From: an uncultured Synergistia bacterium
Lineage (GTDB): Bacteria; Eremiobacterota; SpSt-956; JAKJGF01
DNA length: 6,119 bases
Reading direction: 5' to 3'
Assembly: GCA_937888925.1 (NCBI GenBank)
Contig: CALARM010001033.1
Location: 1 to 6,119, forward strand
A program made the translations under genes and the position numbers. The notes beneath the pieces are model-generated. The model saw only the letters and a program-made list of their open reading frames with translations. It searched no databases and was not told the DNA's origin. Positions within the stretch are counted from its first letter, which is position 1. Each line of letters begins with the position of its first letter. Below, piece by piece: positions 1-5,519 of the stretch.

Positions 1-2
1 GA

Positions 3-1295
3 TCAATTATACCATATATAATTTTCATCAGGTGCCAGCTTTACTGCTTTATCATAGCATTTTTTGGCTTCATCATATTTTCCCTGATGATATAAAATAA
101 GTCCTTTTTGATACCAGCCTTCTGCAAATTTCTGATCAATTGCCAGTGCTTTATCACATAATTTCATTGATTCTTCGGTATTTCCCTGGAAATATAAAAT
201 CATACTCTTATAATACCAGGCATCTACAAACTCCGGATCAAGTTCCAGTGATTTATCGATAGCTTTTAAAGCTTCTTTAAAGTCTTTCAGATAACACAGA
301 GACATACCTTTTGTAAAATAGGCATTTGCAGAATTGGGGTCAGCCTTTATGGATTTATCGGCAAAATCTTTCGCTTCGTTATATTTATCCAGAGACAGTA
401 AAACCATTGCTTTACCTGAATAAGCCAGAGAAGGGATTAGAGTTGAAACATCTTTTCCGTCTTCCATCAACTTAATGGCTTTATCCATATATTCCAGTGC
501 TTTACTGTATTCTCTTTTAGAACTGTAGACCATACCTTTGTAAAACAAACTAAAACCATGATTCGGTTCATTTTCAATCGCCATGTCAAACCATTCCAGA
601 GCCTTACTCCATATACCTTTTCTGAAATACTCACACCCTTTTAAAAACCATTCGTCAGAAGTCTGGGATCTTTCCGGTGTTTTCTCAATGTTTCCGAGAG
701 CTTTTTCTTTATTAAAACATTCCTCTCCTTCTTTATATTTACCGAGCTTTTTAAGCGCTTCTCCTTTATTATGCCATGCAATGGCGAAATCAGGTATAAT
801 AGCCACAGTTTTATCAAAACATTTAACTGCTCCTTCATAATCTCCAAGCCTGTATAAAGCCATACCCTTCGGGTACCATGGACATACATATTTCTCTCCT
901 ACAGTATTGGCACCGTATAAACTTTCCGGAGCTACTTCCAGAACTTTATCGAAGTATGTTACAGATTCTTTATATTTATCCTGATTATACAGGGTCAATC
1001 CTTTAAAATACCATACATCGGAACTGCCTCCTGTTATTTTTATCAATTCATCAAAACACGATGAAGCTTCATCATATCTTTTTATTTTATATAAAGCCGT
1101 ACCTTTACGAAACAATGCGATTTCACATTTTCCGTCAGAAGTTAAAACTTTATTAAAAATCGAAATAGCCTTTTCATAATTTCCTTCTTCCATCAAAGCA
1201 TTACCTTTATTCAATAATTCATCAAAATTTTCTGCAATAACACAGGTCATTGTCAAAATAAAAATTAAAATTACGGAAAATATGCATCTATTCAT
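3..1295 (-). CDS. Exported tetratricopeptide-repeat (TPR) protein
   Basis: This 430-residue protein starts with a Sec signal peptide (residues 1-21, hydrophobic core VILIFILTMTCVIA, likely cleavage before E22-N23). About eleven TPR units follow, most 34 residues long, at about 23-56, 57-90, 91-124, 138-168, 169-202, 214-245, 246-279, 287-321, 322-355, 356-389 and 390-423. They share the consensus W/F-Y-x-K-G-x-x-L-Y...K-Y-x-E-A...D-K-A. TPR superhelices are protein-binding scaffolds, so no enzymatic role is implied and the partner cannot be read. C23-like lipidation is unlikely because TMTC is a poor lipobox. An in-frame ATG lies 18 bases upstream at 1311-1313, but GGAGAG sits inside that longer version and 6 bases before the ATG at 1293-1295, so the shorter start is preferred. 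The protein stops only seven residues into what looks like a twelfth repeat (ENYIWYN), so its tail may be truncated. It is transcribed divergently from the stalk-domain gene. Confidence 0.9.
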   Translation of the reverse strand: MNRCIFSVILIFILTMTCVIAENFDELLNKGNALMEEGNYEKAISIFNKVLTSDGKCEIALFRKGTALYKIKRYDEASSCFDELIKITGGSSDVWYFKGLTLYNQDKYKESVTYFDKVLEVAPESLYGANTVGEKYVCPWYPKGMALYRLGDYEGAVKCFDKTVAIIPDFAIAWHNKGEALKKLGKYKEGEECFNKEKALGNIEKTPERSQTSDEWFLKGCEYFRKGIWSKALEWFDMAIENEPNHGFSLFYKGMVYSSKREYSKALEYMDKAIKLMEDGKDVSTLIPSLAYSGKAMVLLSLDKYNEAKDFADKSIKADPNSANAYFTKGMSLCYLKDFKEALKAIDKSLELDPEFVDAWYYKSMILYFQGNTEESMKLCDKALAIDQKFAEGWYQKGLILYHQGKYDEAKKCYDKAVKLAPDENYIWYN

Positions 1296-1301
1296 TAAAT
1301 T

Positions 1302-1307
1302 CTCTCC
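1302..1307 (-). promoter_or_regulatory. Ribosome binding site deciding the TPR gene start
   Basis: On the minus strand, GGAGAG is followed by six bases and then the ATG at 1293-1295. The alternative upstream ATG at 1311-1313 has no comparable site in front of it. Confidence 0.7.
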
Positions 1308-1315
1308 ATTCATAC

Positions 1316-1321
1316 ATTATA
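1316..1321 (-). promoter_or_regulatory. Candidate -10 box for the TPR gene
   Basis: A perfect TATAAT reads on the minus strand at 1321-1316. Transcription would start near 1309, just before the GGAGAG site, giving a very short leader and favouring the downstream start codon. No convincing -35 hexamer lies 16-18 bases upstream, because that position is inside the heptamer repeat. A TTGACT exists at 1352-1347, but it is 25 bases away. The call rests on the -10 alone. Confidence 0.3.
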
Positions 1322-1322
1322 A

Positions 1323-1387
1323 GTGAGTGGTGAATAGTGAGTTGTGAGTCAAAGGTCGCTGGATAACTCTTCACGCATCACGCATCA
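1323..1387. repeat. Heptamer tandem-repeat element with an inverted second half
   Basis: Four tandem 7-base units GTGAGTG, GTGAATA, GTGAGTT and GTGAGTC fill 1323-1350. After a 20-base centre, two TCACGCA units occupy 1371-1384, followed by TCAAGAT. On the opposite strand these read as GTGATGC and GTGAAGA, so the second half resembles the first in inverted orientation. The organisation recalls the dispersed short tandemly repeated repetitive (STRR) heptamers known from cyanobacteria and some other bacteria; that family resemblance is from memory. The element lies in the divergent promoter region of the TPR and stalk-domain genes. An ORF extending the stalk-domain gene upstream from the GTG at 1344 would have to be translated through this repeat, which argues against that start. 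Confidence 0.7.
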
Positions 1388-1481
1388 AGATTTCTATTAT
1401 AAACCTTTTCTTTTAATAAGTAAAACATTTCAGAAGGAAATTCCTGTTATCATGTTAAATTATTATATTATAAATTATATT

Positions 1482-1487
1482 GGAGGT
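1482..1487 (+). promoter_or_regulatory. Ribosome binding site deciding the stalk-domain gene start
   Basis: GGAGGT lies six bases before the ATG at 1494-1496. It selects that codon over the GTG at 1344, whose extra 50 codons precede the signal peptide and run through repeat DNA. The surrounding leader (about 1391-1481) is very AT-rich. Several TATATT/TATAAA-like strings occur in it, but none has a credible -35 partner, so no promoter is called here. Confidence 0.85.
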
Positions 1488-1493
1488 ATTATT

Positions 1494-2378
1494 ATGAAAA
1501 AATCAACTTTCTTATTACTGGCAGTAATAATTATATCAATCCTTCTCCCTGCCATAATTCTGGCAGAAAATGAGATAAAGAATTTCAGCACACTTGTAAT
1601 ATACATAAAAAACAAGGAATATAATAAAAAATCTGTTTATCAGAAAGACGGAGAACTATACACATCCCTTGACAGTCTGAGTAAAGCATTGAATTTTAAA
1701 TATGTGTATGAAAAAAGTGAAGCAAAACTCTATGTAAATGGCGAAGAATATAAAGGAGTCTATAATGTAAAAGGAGATAAAGTATATGTCTCTCTCAAGG
1801 GCATATGTGAATCCCTTGGCTATTATACAAGTTACAACGCATCGTCAAATATTATGGATATTTCCAGTAAACCAATATCTACGATTACAACTCAGTCAAC
1901 ACCACAGGCAAATACAATTCCCTATACAGGCCATACGGGAGTTCAGACAGGAGGAAGCGGCACTATAGTTCCGGGAAGCGGTATTCAGGGAAAAGTTTAT
2001 GTAGGGACGAACCTGAGTGATGCAAGAGCCACCCTGGGAGAAGAGCTGGGAGCAATGAATCTTAATGAAAAAACTAAAATGTATATGTTTGGAGCAAATA
2101 GTGAAATTGCGTTATTTGTCCAGTCAGATGGTATAGTAAAAATGATAATGGTAACCACTCCCGGTTATAAAACAGCAGATGGTATCTGTATTGGCGCATC
2201 TATGCAGGATGTTGTGTCTGTCTATGGGAATCAGTATTTCACAAAGGATGGCGGAAGCTTTGGAAATAAAAGTAATATGACTGCAATGGCATACTCGAAC
2301 GGGATTGTATTTTTAATAGATAATACCAGTCAAAAAGTCAGCTATATTGCCGTATTTTCTTTAAACTATCCACTTTAA
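1494..2378 (+). CDS. Secreted protein with copper-amine-oxidase-like N-terminal (stalk) domain
   Basis: This is a 294-residue protein. Residues 1-24 form a Sec signal peptide (MKK, a long hydrophobic core, cleavage after ILA before ENE). Residues about 52-124 look like the copper amine oxidase N-terminal 'stalk' domain (PF07833-like), a non-catalytic extracellular module, in two half-repeats: GELYTSLDSLSKALNF...KLYVNG and GDKVYVSLKGICESLGY...IMDI. A Ser/Thr/Gly/Pro linker spans about 126-165. The C-terminal domain (about 167-290) has two related motifs, VGTNLSDARATLGE and IGASMQDVVSVYG, each followed by beta-strand-like sequence. This pattern resembles CAP-associated or DUF4309-type domains, but I cannot confirm it. 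There is no copper ligand set, sortase signal or lipobox. It is the first gene of a probable operon; the kinase gene follows after 20 bases with no terminator. Function is unknown; a cell-surface or periplasmic binding role is inference. Confidence 0.85.
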   Translation: MKKSTFLLLAVIIISILLPAIILAENEIKNFSTLVIYIKNKEYNKKSVYQKDGELYTSLDSLSKALNFKYVYEKSEAKLYVNGEEYKGVYNVKGDKVYVSLKGICESLGYYTSYNASSNIMDISSKPISTITTQSTPQANTIPYTGHTGVQTGGSGTIVPGSGIQGKVYVGTNLSDARATLGEELGAMNLNEKTKMYMFGANSEIALFVQSDGIVKMIMVTTPGYKTADGICIGASMQDVVSVYGNQYFTKDGGSFGNKSNMTAMAYSNGIVFLIDNTSQKVSYIAVFSLNYPL

Positions 2379-2384
2379 GAAAAG

Positions 2385-2390
2385 AAGGAG
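2385..2390 (+). promoter_or_regulatory. Ribosome binding site deciding the ROK kinase start
   Basis: AAGGAG lies only two bases from the first ATG (2393) but eight bases from the second in-frame ATG (2399-2401). The second is the better spaced, so MSKKYAIGVD is taken as the N-terminus rather than MNMSKKYAIG. Confidence 0.65.
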
Positions 2391-2398
2391 AAATGAAT

Positions 2399-3364
2399 AT
2401 GAGTAAAAAATATGCTATAGGAGTAGATCTGGGTGGAACCCATATTGCTGCTGCCCTGGTAGATAAATCAGGTAAAACAGGTAAGATTGTGGAATGTAAT
2501 ATAGCCCCTGAAGAACGAGGTGTTAATAATGTGCTGGATAAGATGGCAGAACTCATCAACAGGGTTATATCGGAAGAACATATAAACAGAGAAGAAATAT
2601 TCGGAGTAGGTATTGATCTTCCCGGCTTTATTGATACTATTAACGGTATATGCTATTTTTCTCCGAATTTTCCCGGATGGGATAATATAAAAGTTTCATC
2701 TATCCTCGAATCTTCTATAAATTTACCTGTAGTAATTTTAAATGATGTAAATGCTGCAGCTCTCGGGGAAAAGTTTTTTGGTGCCGGCAAGTATGTCAGC
2801 AATATAATCTGTATGACACTGGGAACAGGTATTGGTGGCGGTATTATTATAAATAACAACCTTCATCTCGGTGCTTCACAGGGAGCAGGAGAAATAGGAC
2901 ATATGACTATAGAACCTGACGGACCTGTATGCGGATGTGGTAACAAAGGCTGTTTTGAAGCTCTCGTAGCAAGAGGTGCCATCATAAGAACAGCGAGAGA
3001 ACTTATAGAGAAACATAAAAATTCCATCCTTGCAGATGTTAAAGACCTTTCCCCTCTCTCTGTGTTCGATGCAGCAGAAAAGGGAGATGAAGTGGCCATA
3101 GAAACGTTTAAAATTGCAGGCCGTTATCTTGGTATAGGTCTTTCAAATCTCATTCTTGTATTGAATCCTGAGAGGATCGTCATAGGTGGAAGAATAGCAA
3201 ATGCCCATAAATACCTGTTCCCTCCCGCACAGGAGGAGATAAAAAAGAGGGTTAAAATGTTTCCTCCCGAAACATCTCAGCTAGTTCTTGCAGAACTCGG
3301 TGCAGATGCAGGTCTCATAGGAGCTGCTGTATATGTATTTCAGAAGATGTGCGATGATTTTTAA
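2399..3364 (+). CDS. ROK-family sugar kinase, probably glucokinase
   Basis: This 321-residue protein has the normal length for the ROK (repressor, ORF, kinase) family without the DNA-binding domain of ROK repressors. The phosphate-binding loop is DLGGT (10-14). The sugar site includes SPNFPGW (88-94) and LNDVNAA (114-120), with D116 the expected catalytic base. A Gly-rich LGTGIGGG (141-148) precedes the ROK signature: AGEIGH (163-168, E165 and H168 contact sugar or zinc) and CGCGNKGCFE (178-187). The H168, C178, C180 and C185 zinc ligands are all present, as is E187. VIGGRI (261-266) is in the C-terminal nucleotide lobe. Every key residue is intact, so ATP-dependent phosphorylation of a hexose in the cytoplasm is expected. 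CGCGNxGC resembles known ROK glucokinases (EC 2.7.1.2), but fructo-, manno-, allo- or N-acetylmannosamine kinases share the scaffold, so the substrate is inferred. Gaps of 20 bases on both sides suggest co-transcription with its neighbours. Confidence 0.93.
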   Translation: MSKKYAIGVDLGGTHIAAALVDKSGKTGKIVECNIAPEERGVNNVLDKMAELINRVISEEHINREEIFGVGIDLPGFIDTINGICYFSPNFPGWDNIKVSSILESSINLPVVILNDVNAAALGEKFFGAGKYVSNIICMTLGTGIGGGIIINNNLHLGASQGAGEIGHMTIEPDGPVCGCGNKGCFEALVARGAIIRTARELIEKHKNSILADVKDLSPLSVFDAAEKGDEVAIETFKIAGRYLGIGLSNLILVLNPERIVIGGRIANAHKYLFPPAQEEIKKRVKMFPPETSQLVLAELGADAGLIGAAVYVFQKMCDDF

Positions 3365-3384
3365 TACCAATCAAGGAGTCTATA

Positions 3385-4521
3385 ATGAGTGAAGAAATAA
3401 ATGAAGAAACAGGGGAAGAAATAGATGAAGAGAAAGAATTTATAAAGGACATTCTTCTGAGAACGGCGGAGGAAAGTTTTATTACATCCAATTACCTTCT
3501 TATAGAAGAAAGTGCCCTGAATTTTTCCTTTGATGATATAACTGAAGAAGATTTTGTAAAAGTCCTGACGGAAATGAAAGAGACTATCGGCAGAGTTCAG
3601 GAAGGCTATGAAAATGCCTATATGAATCTAGACAGATGGACTCTGGAAATTGCCACAGGCGACAGGATGTTCAGAGAAGGAATTAAGGAATGGGACGAAG
3701 GGCTGGACTATTTATTTGAATACTGTAAAGACATGGATGAAGGATATATAAACAGTGGTATTAAAAAAATTTATGAAGGTAATAAAAAACTTATCATAAA
3801 TCAAAAAATTGAAGAATATGTAGACGAACAGGTAAGGTTACTTCAAAAGGAAGGTAAAGAAGATAATGTTCCTTCCGGCCAGGGAGAAAAAGAGATTTCT
3901 TATTTAAGCAGACCTACCGAAAAGCCTGTAATAACCGGTACTGTTATTCCTGTTACAGGGCATATGACATTAATTTCTAAAAAAGAGGAAAAAACAGAAG
4001 AAAGACTGCATCCAACCGGCACCGCATCTGTGCCATCAATAAAAATTTCAGATAAGTCTTTACCTTCGGAAACTGTCATTCCCCTGCAGAAATCAGAAAA
4101 AATTCAGGAAAAGAAAATTTCTTCAGACACTGTTACTACTCCTCAGAAGGTAATTTCAGAAAAAATTCAGGAAGAGGAACTCATTACGGAAACAGTCAGT
4201 CCTGGTCCAATTCAAACTTCTTCGGAATTACAGGAAAAAGAAATCTCTCAGGAAGTTATTGATAAACCGGCAGAGCCAGAAATTTCAGAAAAAGAGGAAC
4301 AGGTTGAGCAGACAGAGACAGAAATTGCCGGTGAAACAATGGACGAAAAGCCACTAAAAAAAGCTATCAGAAAACCGGCAGGGCTTTCCAAAAGGGTAAG
4401 GAAAAGCAGTCATGGAGAAAGGAAAAGCTCCGATATATCTTCAGACGATGACAGAGAAAAAAAATCCATAAGAAGGCCTGCAGGATTATCCAGGAAAGCT
4501 GCCAGAAAGCAGGAAGAATGA
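3385..4521 (+). CDS. Acidic protein with helical head, repeat linker and duplicated basic tail motif
   Basis: I do not recognise a family for this 378-residue protein. It has no signal peptide or membrane segment, so it is probably cytoplasmic. Residues 1-20 are extremely acidic. Residues about 20-155 look alpha-helical and folded, with spaced aromatics (ENAYMNLDRW 76-85, REGIKEWDEGLDYLFEY 97-113, GYINSGIKKIYEGNKKL 120-136). Residues about 157-320 are low-complexity Glu/Lys/Ser/Thr/Pro sequence, probably disordered, with three degenerate 19-21-residue repeats at 229-289. The C-terminus turns strongly basic and carries KKAIRKPAGLSKRVRK (325-340) and KKSIRRPAGLSRKAARK (359-375), separated by a Ser/Asp stretch with SSDDD. 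AAGGAG lies 6 bases before the ATG, and the gene follows the ROK kinase by 20 bases. The basic motifs could bind nucleic acid, acidic membrane lipid or a partner protein; this is inference. It is probably the last gene of the operon. Confidence 0.8.
   Translation: MSEEINEETGEEIDEEKEFIKDILLRTAEESFITSNYLLIEESALNFSFDDITEEDFVKVLTEMKETIGRVQEGYENAYMNLDRWTLEIATGDRMFREGIKEWDEGLDYLFEYCKDMDEGYINSGIKKIYEGNKKLIINQKIEEYVDEQVRLLQKEGKEDNVPSGQGEKEISYLSRPTEKPVITGTVIPVTGHMTLISKKEEKTEERLHPTGTASVPSIKISDKSLPSETVIPLQKSEKIQEKKISSDTVTTPQKVISEKIQEEELITETVSPGPIQTSSELQEKEISQEVIDKPAEPEISEKEEQVEQTETEIAGETMDEKPLKKAIRKPAGLSKRVRKSSHGERKSSDISSDDDREKKSIRRPAGLSRKAARKQEE
4069..4251 (+). repeat. Degenerate repeats coding the linker of the acidic protein
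   Basis: Three consecutive units encode residues 229-247, 248-268 and 269-289. Each begins [E/D]TV and contains SE[K/L]xQExE/K followed by I or L. An exact 18-base DNA copy, TCAGAAAAAATTCAGGAA, lies at 4093-4110 and again at 4156-4173, exactly 21 codons apart. The units therefore probably arose by in-frame tandem duplication followed by divergence. Confidence 0.6.
4357..4509 (+). repeat. Duplicated KKxIRxPAGLS motif at the tail of the acidic protein
   Basis: Two copies encode residues 325-340 and 359-375 with a 34-residue period. The PAGLS core and the flanking basic residues match, with K/R swaps only. The codons differ at synonymous sites (ccg/cct, ggg/gga, ctt/tta, atc/ata), so the copies are old and kept similar at protein level. 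Confidence 0.75.
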
Positions 4522-4573
4522 TTACCGGGACAGGTAAAATAATGACCTCCAGAGTTTCTAATCTGTCTTTCTA

Positions 4574-4598
4574 CGAAAGCGGGAATCCAGAGAAAAGG
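4574..4598 (+). repeat. REP-like extragenic repeat fragment
   Basis: The string CGAAAGCGGGAATCCAG followed by AGAAAAGG matches, from memory, one half of the palindromic ATTCCCGC...GCGGGAAT class of extragenic repeats that is dispersed in many bacterial genomes and often mis-annotated as small ORFs with an 'ESGNP' peptide. The expected left half (ATTCCCGC) is missing, so this copy looks truncated or recombined with the element that follows. Confidence 0.45.
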
Positions 4599-4634
4599 CT
4601 AAGTACCGTAACAGATGAAAGGGTATCCGAAAAA

Positions 4635-4777
4635 AGCTTCTGCCTGGCAGGGTATGGAGAAGAAAAATTAGTCTTTTTTATAGAATTAAAAATTCAATAA
4701 AAGTCAACTTATTGTCTGTAAAACAAATTATATAAGGCAAATTATTTTTCTTCGTAAGAGCCTGCCAGGCAGAAGCT
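4635..4777. mobile_element. MITE-like hairpin element with perfect 17-base inverted ends
   Basis: AGCTTCTGCCTGGCAGG (4635-4651) is the exact reverse complement of 4761-4777. Inside it, GAAGAAAAAT (4659-4668) is the exact reverse complement of 4744-4753, and the unpaired stretch between outer and inner arms is exactly seven bases on both sides. This points to one long fold rather than chance. The core (4669-4743) is AT-rich and has a small local hairpin, GAATT-AAA-AATTC (4683-4695). Each outer arm also contains a mini-palindrome (CTGCC-N-GGCAG). The arms are much more GC-rich than the core. There is no transposase, and I see no clear target-site duplication, so this could be a non-autonomous element, a REP/BIME-type repeat pair or a structured RNA. 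Confidence 0.6.
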
Positions 4778-4848
4778 GATAAAATGGTCACTAAATTACC
4801 TGAATCGGTGATGAGGATAAATATTTACATTTTATTAACATATTATTA

Positions 4849-4877
4849 TTGTTTCCTGACTATAAATTATTTATAAT
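4849..4877 (+). promoter_or_regulatory. Sigma-70-like promoter for the glycine-zipper gene
   Basis: A perfect -10 TATAAT (4872-4877) is preceded, with an ideal 17-base spacer, by TTGTTT (4849-4854), which keeps the TTG core of the -35 consensus. Transcription would start near 4884, about 34 bases before the preferred start codon. The gene therefore probably has its own promoter, independent of the upstream operon. Confidence 0.5.
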
Positions 4878-4903
4878 AAAAAAGTGATTATGTAAAGAGA
4901 AAG

Positions 4904-4908
4904 AAGGA
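4904..4908 (+). promoter_or_regulatory. Ribosome binding site deciding the glycine-zipper gene start
   Basis: AAGGA touches the first ATG (4909) with no spacer, too close for use, but lies nine bases before the second in-frame ATG (4918-4920). The second start is preferred, as for the ROK kinase gene. Confidence 0.6.
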
Positions 4909-4917
4909 ATGAAAAAT

Positions 4918-5418
4918 ATGAAAATTAATACCAATCAAGCTGTAGGAGCCGGTTTGAACATAAATAAAACCGTTCCTCAAAAAAAAGAAGAAATAAAAGA
5001 TCAGGTAATACTGGGCCAGGGCAATAACGACTCTATTATAATGGGAAAACCTCTGGTATCCATGAAAAGTGTTGATGGCGCAGCTGGTTTTGCAGCTGTA
5101 GCGATGGGTGCTTTTGCTGGAGGAGGGGCTCTTCTAGCAGGTATCGGTATGGCAGGGAAAGCTATTGGAGGATTACCGGGAGCAGTAGTAGCAGTAGGTC
5201 TGGCTGCCGCAGGGGGAGGACTTATGGCTGCAAGAAATAATGATCATCTTTATTATAGCAGTGACAAAAGGAACAATGTATTAAAAGGTGCTTTAATAGC
5301 AGGTGGTATTACAGCAGCAGGGGCAGCTCTCAATGATGTAAGTAAAATTGGTGCACTGGGAGCAGGAGCTGCACTGGGAGTAGGAAGTTTATTCCTTCCT
5401 GGTAAGTCTTACTTCTAA
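4918..5418 (+). CDS. Small Gly/Ala-rich glycine-zipper protein, function unknown
   Basis: This 166-residue protein (169 if the ATG at 4909 is used) matches no family I recognise. The first 50 residues are polar and have no signal peptide; they include a charged patch (QKKEEIKDQ, 21-29) and two similar hexamers, DQVILG (28-33) and DSIIMG (38-43). The rest is very rich in Gly and Ala, with hydrophobic stretches at about 54-80, 84-104, 122-140 and 144-160 and many GxxxG-type spacings. A charged island (ARNNDHLYYSSDKRNN, 105-120) separates the halves. Such glycine-zipper segments pack tightly in membranes and occur in pore-forming bacteriocins, holin-like proteins, membrane anchors and some secreted effectors; which applies here is unknown. 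It has no Gly-Gly bacteriocin leader, immunity gene or exporter next to it. It has its own promoter and stands between two repeat elements. Confidence 0.75.
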   Translation: MKINTNQAVGAGLNINKTVPQKKEEIKDQVILGQGNNDSIIMGKPLVSMKSVDGAAGFAAVAMGAFAGGGALLAGIGMAGKAIGGLPGAVVAVGLAAAGGGLMAARNNDHLYYSSDKRNNVLKGALIAGGITAAGAALNDVSKIGALGAGAALGVGSLFLPGKSYF

Positions 5419-5430
5419 GATTTAGCAGGT

Positions 5431-5513
5431 TAGAGACTATCCCGGACTTTTCCATGAATATATTTAATTCCTGATTTATAAAAAGTGCCGTTGTAATTTT
5501 CGGATAGCCTCTA
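5431..5513. repeat. Imperfect inverted-repeat element flanked by TA, MITE-like
   Basis: TAGAGACTATCC (5431-5442) and GGATAGCCTCTA (5502-5513) are reverse complements at 11 of 12 positions. Immediately inside, CGGACTTTT (5443-5451) can pair with AAAAGTGCCG (5481-5490) with one bulged base, leaving an 11-base side bulge and a 29-base loop. Both ends show TA next to GAG/CTC. This fits a small element that duplicated TA on insertion, as IS630/Tc1-type elements do, but TA is too short to prove it. It lies in the 3' untranslated region of the glycine-zipper gene, just ahead of the terminator, and may also act as RNA structure. Confidence 0.5.
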
Positions 5514-5519
5514 AAAAGT

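Larger units (their letters stand above)
4522..4908. other. Gene-free stretch made of repeat-derived DNA and a promoter
   Basis: No convincing gene lies in these 387 bases. In order it holds about 50 bases of unremarkable sequence, a REP-like fragment (4574-4598), the 143-base hairpin element (4635-4777), about 70 bases of AT-rich DNA with nothing recognisable, and a promoter for the next gene (4849-4877). A 60-codon ORF (4518-4700) overlaps the preceding stop codon as ATGA, but it is made largely of the two repeats and is not called as a gene. No canonical terminator directly follows the operon; the hairpin element, whose left half contains a T6 run at 4674-4679, might serve as one. Confidence 0.6.

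Noticed and set aside
1441..1474. AT-rich strings resembling -10 boxes before the stalk-domain gene.
   Set aside because: The best pair (TTCCTG at 1441 with TATATT at 1464) matches the -35 consensus at only two positions. In such AT-rich DNA, TATATT-like strings are expected by chance.
1344..1493. Upstream GTG extension of the stalk-domain gene by 50 codons.
   Set aside because: It starts inside the heptamer repeat, would bury the signal peptide, and ignores the GGAGGT site placed correctly before the ATG at 1494.
1753..1767. Internal Shine-Dalgarno plus ATG within the stalk-domain gene.
   Set aside because: The ATG is out of frame and is followed immediately by TAA, so no product would result.
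2653..3099. Minus-strand ORFs opposite the ROK kinase, and similar frames opposite or within the TPR and esterase genes.
   Set aside because: They are shadows of strongly supported genes, lack ribosome binding sites and show no recognisable domains.
3361..3387. The kinase/acidic-protein junction consists of two 15-base strings also found elsewhere: TTAATACCAATCAAG (again at 4925-4939) and AAGGAGTCTATAATG (again at 1753-1767).
   Set aside because: The other copies lie within coding sequence in unrelated contexts. In AT-rich DNA with a shared Shine-Dalgarno core, such matches can arise by chance, and there is no supporting extension on either side.
4518..4700. 60-codon ORF overlapping the stop of the acidic protein gene as ATGA, suggesting translational coupling.
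   Set aside because: Its coding sequence runs through a REP-like fragment and the left arm of the hairpin element, it lacks a good ribosome binding site, and the peptide shows no domain-like pattern.
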